A stretch of 64,000 nt of DNA, from assembly GCF_007744075.1 (NCBI RefSeq), contig NZ_CP036266.1, forward strand, positions 2,306,501 through 2,370,500, written 5' to 3'. This DNA is from Gimesia chilikensis (GTDB lineage Bacteria; Planctomycetota; Planctomycetia; Planctomycetales; Planctomycetaceae). The notes under the pieces were generated by a model, which worked only from the letters and a program-made list of their open reading frames with translations, was not told where the DNA came from and ran no database searches. Positions 27,040 to 35,839 of this stretch are shown one piece after another (positions within the stretch are counted from its first letter, which is position 1; every line of letters starts with the position of its first letter). A program made the position numbers and the translations under genes.

Positions 27040-27462
27040 ATGCACCAGATCCAGCTCATTCTGCATGGAAATTCCTCTCCGGGAAAGAAGCCTTATCTGT
27101 TCCCGATACCCGGGGACTATGTGCATTTATTGCGAACCTATCAGATACATCTGGGCGAACACCTGCAGTCTCTGATCCAGGTTGATCAGCAGGAAACTCC
27201 GACCATCGCGGTTTTGAATTCGAACAGCACGCGGGACCGGGAATTTTTCCGGGCCCTCAGATCGGATTTGATTGAGCTGACGGATCAGAGCGAGCCGGTA
27301 CAGGCATCAGAATCTTCATCAGATTCTCAGGTGGCACTGGATCGGTCGAATTTTAGTAGTGATGATCAAGAGACGCTCCAGCAGTTCATTGAGTGGTGTG
27401 CAGAAAATCATCGCACCCTGATCACGATCTTATTCGATAACGATTTTTTTAATATTACCTGA
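27040..27462 (+). CDS. Hypothetical protein
   Basis: 140 residues. Landmarks: QIQLILHGNSSPGKKPYLFP, DYVHLLRTYQIHLGEHLQ, a Ser-rich acidic linker (QASESSSDSQ) and a C-terminal helix ending ITILFDNDFFNIT. No signal or membrane segment. No Shine-Dalgarno is visible before the ATG, which follows a 15-bp palindrome. It is followed 37 bp later by another small gene on the same strand. Family not recognised. Confidence 0.65.
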   Translation: MHQIQLILHGNSSPGKKPYLFPIPGDYVHLLRTYQIHLGEHLQSLIQVDQQETPTIAVLNSNSTRDREFFRALRSDLIELTDQSEPVQASESSSDSQVALDRSNFSSDDQETLQQFIEWCAENHRTLITILFDNDFFNIT

Positions 27463-27499
27463 TTATTTTGTTTTATTGTTTATTCAGCGGAGTTTGATT

Positions 27500-27775
27500 G
27501 TGGATCCCCACTTCCAGGTATTAAGACTGCGTACGCAAGTCTATTTTTCTACGTTAAGAGAGTTGCCCGAACAGCAGAAGCAGGAGCCGGTCGATATTGT
27601 GACGGCGTCTAATTTTAATCACCTGGTCGATGATCTCTCGTCATTTGCCCCCTCGATTGAGTTAGCCTTACCCGCAAAAATTGACATCGAATCTTTAAAA
27701 CAGGAGCCGGTCAGTTACCGCGTGCTGGAAGAACTGGAGCATGAGATTCTCGAACTGATGCCTGAAATGAGATAA
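27500..27775 (+). CDS. Hypothetical protein (GTG start)
   Basis: 91 residues from GTG 27500, chosen because CGGAG (27488-27492) sits 7 nt upstream. An in-frame TTG at 27476 has no such site. The sequence reads DPHFQVLRLRTQVYFSTL, NFNHLVDDLSSFAPSIELAL, then an acidic helix YRVLEELEHEILELMPEM. No export signal. Probably co-transcribed with the preceding gene. Family not recognised. Confidence 0.65.
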   Translation: MDPHFQVLRLRTQVYFSTLRELPEQQKQEPVDIVTASNFNHLVDDLSSFAPSIELALPAKIDIESLKQEPVSYRVLEELEHEILELMPEMR

Positions 27776-27831
27776 GCGGATTCAGATCACTTCAGTTATG
27801 GAGGAAGTAGCGGAAGCCGAAAATCGGACCG

Positions 27832-27859
27832 TTGTCAGATGGGAGGGGACGGCTATAGT
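27832..27859 (+). promoter_or_regulatory. Promoter of the DUF6435 gene
   Basis: TTGTCA (27832-27837) and TATAGT (27854-27859), 16 nt apart. The predicted start near 27866 gives a 35-nt leader to ATG 27901. A 9-bp inverted repeat (GAAAATCGG 27819-27827 / CCGATTTTC 27881-27889) brackets it, the right copy touching the ribosome binding site. Confidence 0.6.
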
Positions 27860-27900
27860 CTTTATACCTAAGCACAAGAACCGATTTTCAGGAGCTGGAT

Positions 27901-28080
27901 ATGTTTGGCTGGTTGCGACGCGATCCCCGGAAAAAGCTGGAACAGGCTTACGCGAAAAAAATGGAGCAGGCTCGCGATGCGCAGCGGAATGGTGACATTC
28001 AGGGATATGCCAGCCTGGTTGCTGAATCAGAAGAGATCCTGCAGGAAATTGATCGCCTGACAGCACAGCAGGTTGGTTGA
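27901..28080 (+). CDS. DUF6435 family small protein
   Basis: 59 residues: MFGWLRRDPRKKLEQAYAKK, then a helical region MEQARDAQRNGDIQGYASL and VAESEEILQEIDRL. The MFG-hydrophobic-D-P-x-K-K-L-E start and the A-Q-R-x-G-D-I motif are those of the DUF6435 family of small cytoplasmic helical-hairpin proteins, widespread in marine bacteria. Function unknown. AGGAG lies 7 nt before the ATG, and it has its own promoter. It converges on the DUF1501 gene 34 bp away. Confidence 0.88.
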   Translation: MFGWLRRDPRKKLEQAYAKKMEQARDAQRNGDIQGYASLVAESEEILQEIDRLTAQQVG

Positions 28081-28113
28081 CCAGCCACGCGGGGTGACTG
28101 GTCAACGCGTGAC

Positions 28114-29490
28114 TCAAGCGATGATTTCCTGGACGACCTTGCCGTAGATGTTGGTCAGACGAAAGTCGCGGCCGCCGAAACGGTAGACGAGCTTCTTGTG
28201 ATCCAAGCCGAGCAGGTGCAGCATGGTTGCGTGCAGATCGTGCAGGTGGACTTCTCCCTCGACCGTTTTATATCCCAGGGCATCGGTGGCACCGTGGGTG
28301 AGTCCCCCTTTCGTGCCGCCACCGGCGAGCCAGGCGGTATAGCCCGTGGAGTTGTGATCGCGACCCAGGGTCTCTTTACCGGAGAGGATCTGGGTTTCGG
28401 GCTGGCGTCCGAATTCACCACTCCAGAGGACCAGCGTTTCATCCAGCAGGCCGCGCTGTTTGAGGTCGGCCAGCAGAGCGGCGATCGGTTTGTCGATCGT
28501 CTCGGCTTTCGATTTGAATTTGTCGAGACCGCTGTGGTGATCCCAGCCGGTGGTACTGACTTCGACAAAGCGGACGCCGGCTTCGCTCAGACGACGGGCC
28601 AGCAGGCACTGGCGGGCGAAGTCGTCGGTGGATTTCTCGTCGACGCCGTACATGTCGAGCGTGGCTTTCGACTCGCGGCTGAGGTCCATGACCTCGGGAA
28701 CCGCGTCGCGCATCTGTTCGCTGAGGTTGAGCGAGTCGATCACGCCGCGGACGTCGGCGGTCTGGCCCAGCAGTTCCTCATTCATTTTCTGCGCGAGGGC
28801 CAGGGCGGTGCGTTCCGGGTTGGCGGCCAGTCCGTGCTGCGACTGCAGGTTGCTGATGGACGCGGTCTGGATGGATTGACCGGACCAGCCGAGCCGCGTG
28901 GCCTGGAAGGTACTGGGGAGAAAGGCGCTGCCGTAATTCGCGGGACCGCCGAAGGTGCGGGTCGGCTTGATGGTGAAGAAGCCAGGCAGGTTCTGGTTTT
29001 CGGTGCCCAGTCCGTAGAGCACCCAGGCGCCCATGGAGGGCCGCTGGAATTTGAACTCGCCGGTATGCAGCATGGGGATGGCGATGGGATGGGCGCGACT
29101 GGGGCCGGTCATCCCGTTGAGCATACAGAGTTCGTCGGCCTGTTTCGCCAGGTGCGGGAAGGCTTCCGAGATCCACATACCGCTCTCGCCGTGCTGTGCG
29201 AAGTCGTACAGCGGGGCCAGCAGTTTCCCCTTGTTCTGGCCCTTCTTGCCGCCGTTGGCTTTGAGCTCGGGCTTAAAGTCGAAGGATTCAAACTGCGAGG
29301 GGCCGCCGTTGATGAACAGGAAGATAACCCGCTTCGCTTTGGGGGGGAAGTGAGCGATGCGGGGAGAGAGCAGACCGGCCTGGCTGGTCTGAGCAACGAG
29401 TTCGGTCAAAGCGAGTCCACCCACGCTGCAACTGGCTGCCTTGAGCCATTGACGTCGTGACAGTTGTGTATTTGCTGTTTCGTGTTTCAT
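28114..29490 (-). CDS. DUF1501 family protein
   Basis: 458 residues from ATG 29490, chosen because GAGGAG lies upstream; an in-frame ATG 18 bp earlier is less likely. It has a Tat-like signal (SRRQWLKAASCSVGGLAL). DUF1501 landmarks: FLFINGGPSQFESFDFKPEL, GWDHHSGLDKF, LWSGEFGRQPETQ, GRDHNSTGYTAWLAGGG and LHDLHATMLHLLGLDHKKL. It ends with NIYGKVVQEIIA, much like the DUF1501 protein at 3376 (PIKEIIA). It is the second gene of the operon headed by the DUF1549/DUF1553 protein (51 bp gap). Confidence 0.93.
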   Translation of the reverse strand: MKHETANTQLSRRQWLKAASCSVGGLALTELVAQTSQAGLLSPRIAHFPPKAKRVIFLFINGGPSQFESFDFKPELKANGGKKGQNKGKLLAPLYDFAQHGESGMWISEAFPHLAKQADELCMLNGMTGPSRAHPIAIPMLHTGEFKFQRPSMGAWVLYGLGTENQNLPGFFTIKPTRTFGGPANYGSAFLPSTFQATRLGWSGQSIQTASISNLQSQHGLAANPERTALALAQKMNEELLGQTADVRGVIDSLNLSEQMRDAVPEVMDLSRESKATLDMYGVDEKSTDDFARQCLLARRLSEAGVRFVEVSTTGWDHHSGLDKFKSKAETIDKPIAALLADLKQRGLLDETLVLWSGEFGRQPETQILSGKETLGRDHNSTGYTAWLAGGGTKGGLTHGATDALGYKTVEGEVHLHDLHATMLHLLGLDHKKLVYRFGGRDFRLTNIYGKVVQEIIA

Positions 29491-29541
29491 CGGAGCTGAT
29501 CTCCTCAATGAGTTTGCCAGGAAGGAGTGGGGAGGGAGGAT

Positions 29542-32124
29542 TTAACGGGCATCGACCAGGAACCGGAATTCCGCGGTCATGAACAGGGTCTGGAACCAGG
29601 CGGCCCAGGCGTCGACTTCAACGGTTTTACTTTGGGGATCGCTGGACTCACGAACCTGCTGCACGAGTTGCAGGGCTCCGGTGCGTTCTTCGGGTGTGGG
29701 AGTGCGACCCAGAGCACGCCGCATGGCGAGGTCGACCCGGGAGGCATCATCTTTCAGCTGCTTGTCAGCCAGCAGTCTCTGGGCGGCGTGTTGGGCCTGA
29801 TCGGTGATGAACTGCGAATTCCGCAGGTAGAGGGCCTGCGCGGGGACGTTCGTGACGGCCCGGGTTCCGCTCACCAGACTGGGGGAGGGGAAGTCGAACA
29901 GGTCAAACAGTTCGGGAACGTAGTCGCGAACGACTGGCAGGTAGACGCTGCGCTGATTGCTGGGCGGCTGCAGTTTTTCCAGGGGAATACTGCGGGCCAG
30001 CTTGTCGCCCAGTGGGGTCACGGTTGAGCCATTTGGGCGGTCGATGATGAGTTGGCCGCTGACGGTGAGAATCGCATCGCGGATCGCTTCGGCTTCGAGA
30101 CGTCGGGGTGTGGCCCGCCAGAGCAGGTGGTTTTCGGGATCGATTTCCAGGTTGGTCGGGTCGGGCGTGCTGCTCAACTGGTAGGTGCGGCTGAGCACGA
30201 TCTGGCGAATCATGCGTTTGGTGGACCAGCCTTCCTGCATGAACTTAAGGGCCAGGTCGTCGAGCAGTTCCGGATGACTGGGTTGTTTGCCAATCAGGCC
30301 GAAGTTGTCGACGGTGGGCACCAGGCCGCGTCCGAAGAGGTGGTACCAGATGCGGTTGACCATCACGCGGGCGGTGAGCGGGTTCTGCTCACTGGTGATC
30401 CATTGGGCCAGTTCCAGGCGTCCGCTGTGTCCGGCGGGAATCTGCGGCGTGTTGTCGATCTGGATGGCACTCAGGAAGCCGCGGGGAACGACGTCCCCTT
30501 TTTCGCGGAAGTCGCCCCGCACGGCGATGTAAGTGTCGGCGGGTTTCTTGCGGTCCCGGGCGGTCATCGCGTACTGCGGCCGGGGAGCGGGATTCTTTTT
30601 GAGCTCCGCGACTTTGGTTTTGAGTGTGGTGACTTCACTGGTCAGCTGAGTCACCTGCGCGTTGGCTTTCTCGAGTTCCGCTTTTTTCTTATCGACATCG
30701 GCCTGAGATGGACCCTGGAGGGCATTGGGATTCTTGGGATCGACGACGGTCGTGGCGATCAGTTGTTCGTACTTCTGATGTGCAGACGCGGCCAGTTTCT
30801 GGGCATCCTGTGCTTTTTTGAGGGCTGCCGTCTGTGTGGTCAGTTTCTTTTCCGTTTCCTGCAGCTGTTTCTCATACGCTTCGGCAGCGGCGTGCAGGGC
30901 CGGTCCGTTCTCGCCGAGGGGGAGCAGATCGGTGGGGGTATTGCTGTATTTCTGCTTGATGGTGCCGTACATCGGTTCGGTGCTGAGGAAGATCCCCGCC
31001 AGAGAATAATAGTCGGCGGTGGGAATCGGATCGAACTTGTGGTCGTGACAGCGGGCACAGGAGACAGTCAGCGCCAGCGTGGCCCGGCAGACGGTGTTGA
31101 TCTGATCGTCGACAATATCCATGCGGAATTCGGTTCCGCTGGAGTTGTGCCGTTTGGGACCGCAGGAGAGGATACTGGGGGCGATGTTGCGGGCTTCGAT
31201 CGCTGCGGGAGATTCATGGGGTTGGGCCGGCAGCAGGTCTCCGGCGATCTGTTCCCGCAGAAAGACATCGTATGGTTTGTTCTGGTTGAAGGAATCGATG
31301 ACGTAGTCGCGGTAGGGCCAGGCATGGGGGTAAGTGAAGTTGAACTCCATGCCGCTCGATTCCGCGAAACGGACGACGTCCAGCCAGTGACGTCCCCAGC
31401 GTTCACCGAACTGAGGGGACGCGAGCAAGTTGTCAACGAGCTTTGCCAGGGCGTTGGGTGATTTGTCCTGCAGGAAGGCGTCGATCTGCTCGGGGGTGGG
31501 AGGCAGGCCGATCAGATCAAAGTAGACGCGGCGGACCAGCGTCAGACGGCTGGCATCTTTTGCCGGCTTAACGCCTTTCTGTTCCATTGCAGAGAGAGTG
31601 AAGCCATCGATGACCGCGTCGCGGGGCCATTCGGTCTGATTGACGGCAGGGGGCGCGACTTTGCGGGGTGGTACGAAGGCCCAGTGATTTTGAGCTTCCT
31701 GGTAGCGCTGTTCTTTAAGCGTGGGGCCGGTCTCTTGGCGGGTATCGGGGCAGCCGAGTTTGATCCAGGCTTCGAACGCGTTGATGACGTCGTCCGAGAG
31801 CTTTTCTTCGGGGGGCATGCCCGAGACGCCGTCCTCATGACGCAGCATGCGTAACAGAGAACTGTGTTCCCTATCGTGGGGTTTGATCATCGGTCCGGTA
31901 TCACCGCCACGCAGCATGCCGGAAGGGGAGTCGAGTTCCAGGCCGCCTTCGATACTCTCGCCTGTTTTGGAATGGCATTCGTAGCAGTACTTGACGAGCA
32001 CCGGTTCGATTTTGGATTCGAACAGCTGCTGGCCCTTATCAGAGGGCGTGGCTGCAGAGGCCGGAAAAGCAGACACGGCCAGTGTGAGTGTCGAAACGAG
32101 ACAAATCAACCAACGGTTCATCAT
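29542..32124 (-). CDS. PSCyt1-DUF1549-DUF1553 secreted haem protein
   Basis: 860 residues with a signal peptide (about 1-24). PSCyt1: C47-Y-E-C-H51 with distal MPPEEKLSDDV. DUF1549: about 145-370, with [21 protein letters not shown] and a second haem-type motif [12 protein letters not shown] near 358. A coiled-coil linker follows (about 415-520, Lys/Ala/Gln-rich). DUF1553: about 560-860, with ARVMVNRIWYHLFGRGLVPT and ALYLRNSQF. This is the standard planctomycete architecture, without the LamG-type insert of the paralogue at 4905. Preceded by a promoter and 5' hairpin. Exported c-type cytochrome-like protein, substrate unknown. Confidence 0.94.
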   Translation of the reverse strand: MMNRWLICLVSTLTLAVSAFPASAATPSDKGQQLFESKIEPVLVKYCYECHSKTGESIEGGLELDSPSGMLRGGDTGPMIKPHDREHSSLLRMLRHEDGVSGMPPEEKLSDDVINAFEAWIKLGCPDTRQETGPTLKEQRYQEAQNHWAFVPPRKVAPPAVNQTEWPRDAVIDGFTLSAMEQKGVKPAKDASRLTLVRRVYFDLIGLPPTPEQIDAFLQDKSPNALAKLVDNLLASPQFGERWGRHWLDVVRFAESSGMEFNFTYPHAWPYRDYVIDSFNQNKPYDVFLREQIAGDLLPAQPHESPAAIEARNIAPSILSCGPKRHNSSGTEFRMDIVDDQINTVCRATLALTVSCARCHDHKFDPIPTADYYSLAGIFLSTEPMYGTIKQKYSNTPTDLLPLGENGPALHAAAEAYEKQLQETEKKLTTQTAALKKAQDAQKLAASAHQKYEQLIATTVVDPKNPNALQGPSQADVDKKKAELEKANAQVTQLTSEVTTLKTKVAELKKNPAPRPQYAMTARDRKKPADTYIAVRGDFREKGDVVPRGFLSAIQIDNTPQIPAGHSGRLELAQWITSEQNPLTARVMVNRIWYHLFGRGLVPTVDNFGLIGKQPSHPELLDDLALKFMQEGWSTKRMIRQIVLSRTYQLSSTPDPTNLEIDPENHLLWRATPRRLEAEAIRDAILTVSGQLIIDRPNGSTVTPLGDKLARSIPLEKLQPPSNQRSVYLPVVRDYVPELFDLFDFPSPSLVSGTRAVTNVPAQALYLRNSQFITDQAQHAAQRLLADKQLKDDASRVDLAMRRALGRTPTPEERTGALQLVQQVRESSDPQSKTVEVDAWAAWFQTLFMTAEFRFLVDAR

Positions 32125-32213
32125 CGCCGCCTTTCGTCATGTCTGTGGTGGGCAGGAAGCGGGCTGCCGACATGGAAGCAGACCACTTTTCAGGTGGGAT
32201 TTCGCATTGTTAT

Positions 32214-32282
32214 GAGGCTGCCGGTCAGCACCTCCGGCAGTCTCATGAATATTTATTATAAACAATAAGATCTATATGTCCA
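32214..32282 (-). promoter_or_regulatory. Promoter and 5' leader hairpin of the DUF1549/DUF1553 operon
   Basis: On the minus strand TGGACA (32282-32277), 16 nt, perfect TATAAT (32260-32255); start predicted near 32248. Immediately inside the transcript is a hairpin with arms CTGCCGG/CCGGCAG extended by GAG/CTC (32214-32244). The leader to ATG 32124 is about 124 nt. Confidence 0.6.
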
Positions 32283-32376
32283 TAATATCGTCACGATTTA
32301 GAGGGAAAATCGAAAAAATGACCGCGAAAAGGGGGGTTTTCCGCAAAGTGGAGGCAAGTCAGACTGTATTTTCTAC

Positions 32377-32403
32377 CACGAAATGCACGAAAGACACGAA
32401 AAT
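32377..32403. repeat. Tandem 9-bp repeat (CACGAAAnn x3)
   Basis: Three adjacent 9-bp units CACGAAATG, CACGAAAGA, CACGAAAAT in a non-coding stretch. Sequences of this kind recur in intergenic regions of planctomycete and other PVC genomes, as far as I recall; the number of copies elsewhere in this genome cannot be seen here. Confidence 0.6.
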
Positions 32404-32454
32404 CTGTCTTCAGAAGTCGTTCTTTTGCGAGTCGAATTCCGGGCAGTCTCTGGT

Positions 32455-32910
32455 TTACTGGTGTTCCAGTTGGAATGGCTCGTTGCGTGCATTGTCGGGA
32501 TTGGAGTCTTCGATGTATTTTCTGTGTTTGACATCAATGACAGTGAAAGGGGCATTGGGACCTGTGCCCCAGGTAATGCGGTAGACGCCTTCGTCCTCTT
32601 TTTCCACAGAGGGTACGGTTTCGACGTCGATATTGAGCGGACCGAGTGTGCGCGATTGATAGCTTTGATAGGGGGCGTCAGCAAAGAGTATGTAGAAATA
32701 TGTCTCCTCTGGGGCAGGGCCACCATAGAGACGGAGATCGTAGCGTGAATCAGGAATCTCGATTTCGGGCCCCATGGGTATCGCGGCGTCTCCAAGGATG
32801 GGGGGACGAAAGATGAGCAGCAGAAACAGCAGCGCCAGGGCAGTGCCTACCATTAGTACGGGGAGTGAAAGAACGACAAAGACGATATAAGCAAAGCGGG
32901 TACGAGCCAT
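32455..32910 (-). CDS. Hypothetical membrane-anchored protein
   Basis: 151 residues. One N-terminal transmembrane helix (about 8-34, VLSLPVLMVGTALALLFLLL) is followed by a beta-rich extracytoplasmic domain (SRYDLRLYGGPAPEETYFYI, SRTLGPLNIDVETVPSVE, ITWGTGPNAPFTVID). Function unknown. It stands alone between the DUF1549 operon and the TonB-like-anchor gene on the same strand. Confidence 0.72.
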   Translation of the reverse strand: MARTRFAYIVFVVLSLPVLMVGTALALLFLLLIFRPPILGDAAIPMGPEIEIPDSRYDLRLYGGPAPEETYFYILFADAPYQSYQSRTLGPLNIDVETVPSVEKEDEGVYRITWGTGPNAPFTVIDVKHRKYIEDSNPDNARNEPFQLEHQ

Positions 32911-33057
32911 GGGCGAATTCCTGACAGCGTCGCTGTGGGAGAACCACGAATTGTATGCAGGTCATGAACAAGTCTGTTTACAGGCACTACTCTTTAGAGA
33001 GAGCTGCTGTCCGGTTTATTCCGGGGAAATCAGAATTTCCGTGGTTGCTTGTATGAC

Positions 33058-34644
33058 CTATGGTGCGAACCAGACGAGGAGATTGACGAATTCGAAATCG
33101 TCGAGGTCTTTCAGGCATTTCACGGAGGTGATGGTGATTTCATTCTCGCCGAGACGCAGCCAGTTCGGATTGCAGGGGAGAACCAGTCGGTCGAAGGAGC
33201 CGTCGTCGGGAGACGGTTTCAGTCCTGCGGTCAGCAGGTGACCGTTGATGTGGATCTGAGGTCGGCACTGAATGCCTTTGGCCATGAGGGTGATGGCAGC
33301 CCGGGGAATTCCATTCGGATACTGTCGGGCTGAAATTTCGAACCGGGCCCGGTAGGTTGCGCCTGCGGTGGGACGCTGGAACTGGCTGTTGACTTTTCCT
33401 TCGAACTGATCATCGCCGAGATGATGGACGACGGGGTTCTCTTCGATGGCAATCACGCGTTCCGTTTTGGCACGCAGCGCAAAATCGAGGCGGCGGGGTT
33501 TCCCACTCGATCCGGTCACTCTCAGGTTCTGTGACTGGGGCAGGTAACCGGGTCGGGCGGCGCTGACTGCGACATTATCGGGAGTCTTCGAAAGTTTCAG
33601 TTCATAGGTGCCTTGCTGGGAGGTCCGCGCTACGAGGGATCGGCCATCGGGCAGGTCCACGCGAATTGTCGTGGCTGCCAGCGGTCGTCCAGTCTGGGAA
33701 TCGCGGACAATCCCGCGGAGGAGGTCATCCGGCTGCATCGACGCGGGGCGTTCAACCTGGGGCGCGGATATGGGGGCTGGCGTTGATTTGCGCAGGTTCG
33801 TTAACGGAGTCCGCGCCGCCAGATGCTTGCCTGCGGGAAGAGTCAGTTTATCAGATGCTGAACTGAGATCGGTGACGGATGGTGAGGCCGGTCCGGGCTG
33901 ACCCTGGTCCATATTCAGCGAGGGACGCTGCAGTGGTTGTCGTTCCACAGTTCCTGTTGCGGAGCGGGGACGTGGAGACCGAGCGGTCTCTGCCCGAGAA
34001 AATGTTTTCGGCCGCGATTCGGGACGGGCCTCTGCGCTGGGAAGATCTTGCGGGGAAGATGAAACGTCGGGTGCGGGAGTCGAGTGCTGCTTGGAAGATT
34101 CGGTTTGTGCCCGCTCGGCCTGGGGCAACTTGCTTACTGCCGAGGTGTGCGGAGAGATCGCCATATTATCTGCGAGCAGACTAGTCTCCTGGTCTGGTTC
34201 GATCTGTCGGGGGAGCGAGACGGTGTCCGCGGAGAGGCGGTCCCGCTCGGTTCGATTCCGTTCCGGTTTGAGTGGCGTGATGCTTTCCTGCCAGAGTCGG
34301 GCATCGTTCAACGTTGATGAATCGGAGGGCGTTGGTTCCGTGTTGTCGTTGCTGATCTGTCGAATCGCGATTGGATCTGATTTGACAATCGGTTCCGGCT
34401 GGGCCGGCGAGTTTTCGACCACGGTGACCCAGCCGAGACCCAGGCAGAAGTGGATCAGCAGGGAAAGGTAAAACGACTTGGACATGGAGTGCCGATTACC
34501 CCAGCGGGTGCCCCAGAGAGTCAGCCAGTCGATGGTCACGAAGAGAATGCAGAAAATCAGCGCCCCGCGGAGCACCGTCTCGATAATCGAGGCCTGTGGT
34601 CCGCCGCTGATCAGATCCAGGATGTACTGCCACCATTGTGCCAT
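33058..34644 (-). CDS. Membrane protein with TonB-like anchor and carboxypeptidase-regulatory domain
   Basis: 528 residues from ATG 34644 (GGATGAG upstream); an open extension to 34746 exists. There are two hydrophobic helices near residues 20-42 and 55-75. The second is SKSFYLSLLIHFCLGLGW, with S-x-x-x-H as in the TonB/TolA-type anchor, followed by a Pro-containing start to a long low-complexity periplasmic region (about 80-290, Ser/Pro/Gln/Arg-rich). A CarboxypepD_reg-like beta-sandwich follows (GIVRDSQTGRPLAATTIRVD, TSQQGTYELKLSKTP), then a C-terminal beta domain. No TonB C-terminal domain is present. It is probably an envelope structural or signalling protein; the TonB link is inferred only from the anchor motif. 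Confidence 0.75.
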   Translation of the reverse strand: MAQWWQYILDLISGGPQASIIETVLRGALIFCILFVTIDWLTLWGTRWGNRHSMSKSFYLSLLIHFCLGLGWVTVVENSPAQPEPIVKSDPIAIRQISNDNTEPTPSDSSTLNDARLWQESITPLKPERNRTERDRLSADTVSLPRQIEPDQETSLLADNMAISPHTSAVSKLPQAERAQTESSKQHSTPAPDVSSSPQDLPSAEARPESRPKTFSRAETARSPRPRSATGTVERQPLQRPSLNMDQGQPGPASPSVTDLSSASDKLTLPAGKHLAARTPLTNLRKSTPAPISAPQVERPASMQPDDLLRGIVRDSQTGRPLAATTIRVDLPDGRSLVARTSQQGTYELKLSKTPDNVAVSAARPGYLPQSQNLRVTGSSGKPRRLDFALRAKTERVIAIEENPVVHHLGDDQFEGKVNSQFQRPTAGATYRARFEISARQYPNGIPRAAITLMAKGIQCRPQIHINGHLLTAGLKPSPDDGSFDRLVLPCNPNWLRLGENEITITSVKCLKDLDDFEFVNLLVWFAP

Positions 34645-34746
34645 GGAGTATCTCATCCGCGTGATTATTTGCTGCCAGGTGAGCCGCTTACGGGGAGCGC
34701 GAAAGCCGCCGACCTGAATTCGACCCACAATCAGAGGCGGCTGCAA

Positions 34747-35043
34747 TTCTGACAGGGGGAAATGGGGGGGCAGGGATTTCAGTTGGAAACAGAGTTCGTT
34801 GTGCAGATCTCCCCGGTGTGGGGGAATTATATCCCTCGAAGCCCTGTTTTTCTATGTTATTCTTGCCTGTACTGTCTGACGTCGGTCTATCCCCTTTTAA
34901 ATTCCCGGGTTCGTGATGACTGGATGCGAGACAAGCCTGTGGTTGTCAGGTATAATCGAGATCTCATGGTTATCCGCCTGACCAGCGGTCGCTCCGGTAG
35001 AGATCGTCCGTTTTTCCATGCTTACATTGAAAGGGATCCGTCT
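34747..35043. other. Intergenic region between divergent genes
   Basis: About 300 bp between the TonB-like-anchor gene and the secreted LamG-like gene. No gene or strong hairpin was seen. It should hold both divergent promoters, but none matched well. Confidence 0.45.
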
Positions 35044-35769
35044 GTGAAATCATTCCAATTTGCTGCAGCTGTGTTTGTCCTGTGCTGTTCTTCGCTGGTC
35101 TGGGCCGATGAACGGGGGACGTTGATTTTCGAAGATGATTTCGAACGGAGTGAATCACAGGAGCAGAAGGATGAGATCGGCAAGGGCTGGGGGACGAATA
35201 GTCGCAGCCGGGCGAAGGGGAACAAACAGGTCGACCTGCGCGACGGTGCGATGTATATCTACATTCATGAGACAGCCGACCACGCCGTTTCGGTGACGCA
35301 TCCTGCCGAATTCAAGAATGGCGCGGTTGCCCTGCGGTTCATGCTGGAAGATCCCAAAGACAGCCTGGGACTCAATTTTGCTGACCTGAAATACAAACCG
35401 GTACACGCCGGTCATCTGTTTGTGGCTAAGATCAGCCCCAAAAATCTGATGATCACCGACCTCAAGACCGGCAACATGGATCTGAAAATTCGCGATCAGC
35501 GGAAAGCGGGCACTCTGTCTGAGGAACATAAAGAACTGCTCAAGACCAAAACCAAACGGTTCCCGCTCAAACTGGAGACCGGCAAGTGGTATGACCTGCT
35601 GGTGAATGTGGAAGGAGACCGGCTGACTGTTTCCATCGACGGGAAAAAGGTCGGCTCTTTTGCCTCTGAGGGGATGGCCCACCCGACCAAGCGGTTGCTG
35701 CGACTGGCAGTGCCCCGCAAGGCAGTGGTAGATGACGTCAAGATTTACTCACGCGGAGAGAAGTCGTAA
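35044..35769 (+). CDS. Secreted LamG/DUF1080-like protein (GTG start)
   Basis: 241 residues from GTG 35044. The frame is open much further upstream, but the signal peptide begins here (KSFQFAAAVFVLCCSSLVWA) and AAGGGA lies 9 nt upstream. The mature part is a concanavalin/LamG-type jelly-roll: LIFEDDFERSESQEQKDEIG, GAVALRFMLEDPKDSLGLNF, KLETGKWYDLLVNVEGDRL, VSIDGKKVGSFASEG and KAVVDDVKIYSRG. It resembles 3-keto-disaccharide hydrolase (DUF1080) domains, but catalytic residues could not be confirmed. It lies upstream of a separately promoted DUF1501 gene. Confidence 0.82.
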   Translation: MKSFQFAAAVFVLCCSSLVWADERGTLIFEDDFERSESQEQKDEIGKGWGTNSRSRAKGNKQVDLRDGAMYIYIHETADHAVSVTHPAEFKNGAVALRFMLEDPKDSLGLNFADLKYKPVHAGHLFVAKISPKNLMITDLKTGNMDLKIRDQRKAGTLSEEHKELLKTKTKRFPLKLETGKWYDLLVNVEGDRLTVSIDGKKVGSFASEGMAHPTKRLLRLAVPRKAVVDDVKIYSRGEKS

Positions 35770-35839
35770 TTCAGCCCGGATGAACCGGTTCCGGTGAGAG
35801 GGATTCTCGGGGAACGTCGCCCCTTGTTTTGGGGGTATC

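Noticed and set aside
28198..29460. 420-codon open frame on the plus strand
   Set aside because: It lies wholly opposite the DUF1501 gene, has no ribosome binding site and no recognisable domain; a by-product of GC-biased codons.
30052..31461. 469-codon open frame on the plus strand
   Set aside because: Antisense to the DUF1549/DUF1553 gene, low-complexity Gly/Asp composition, no start site.
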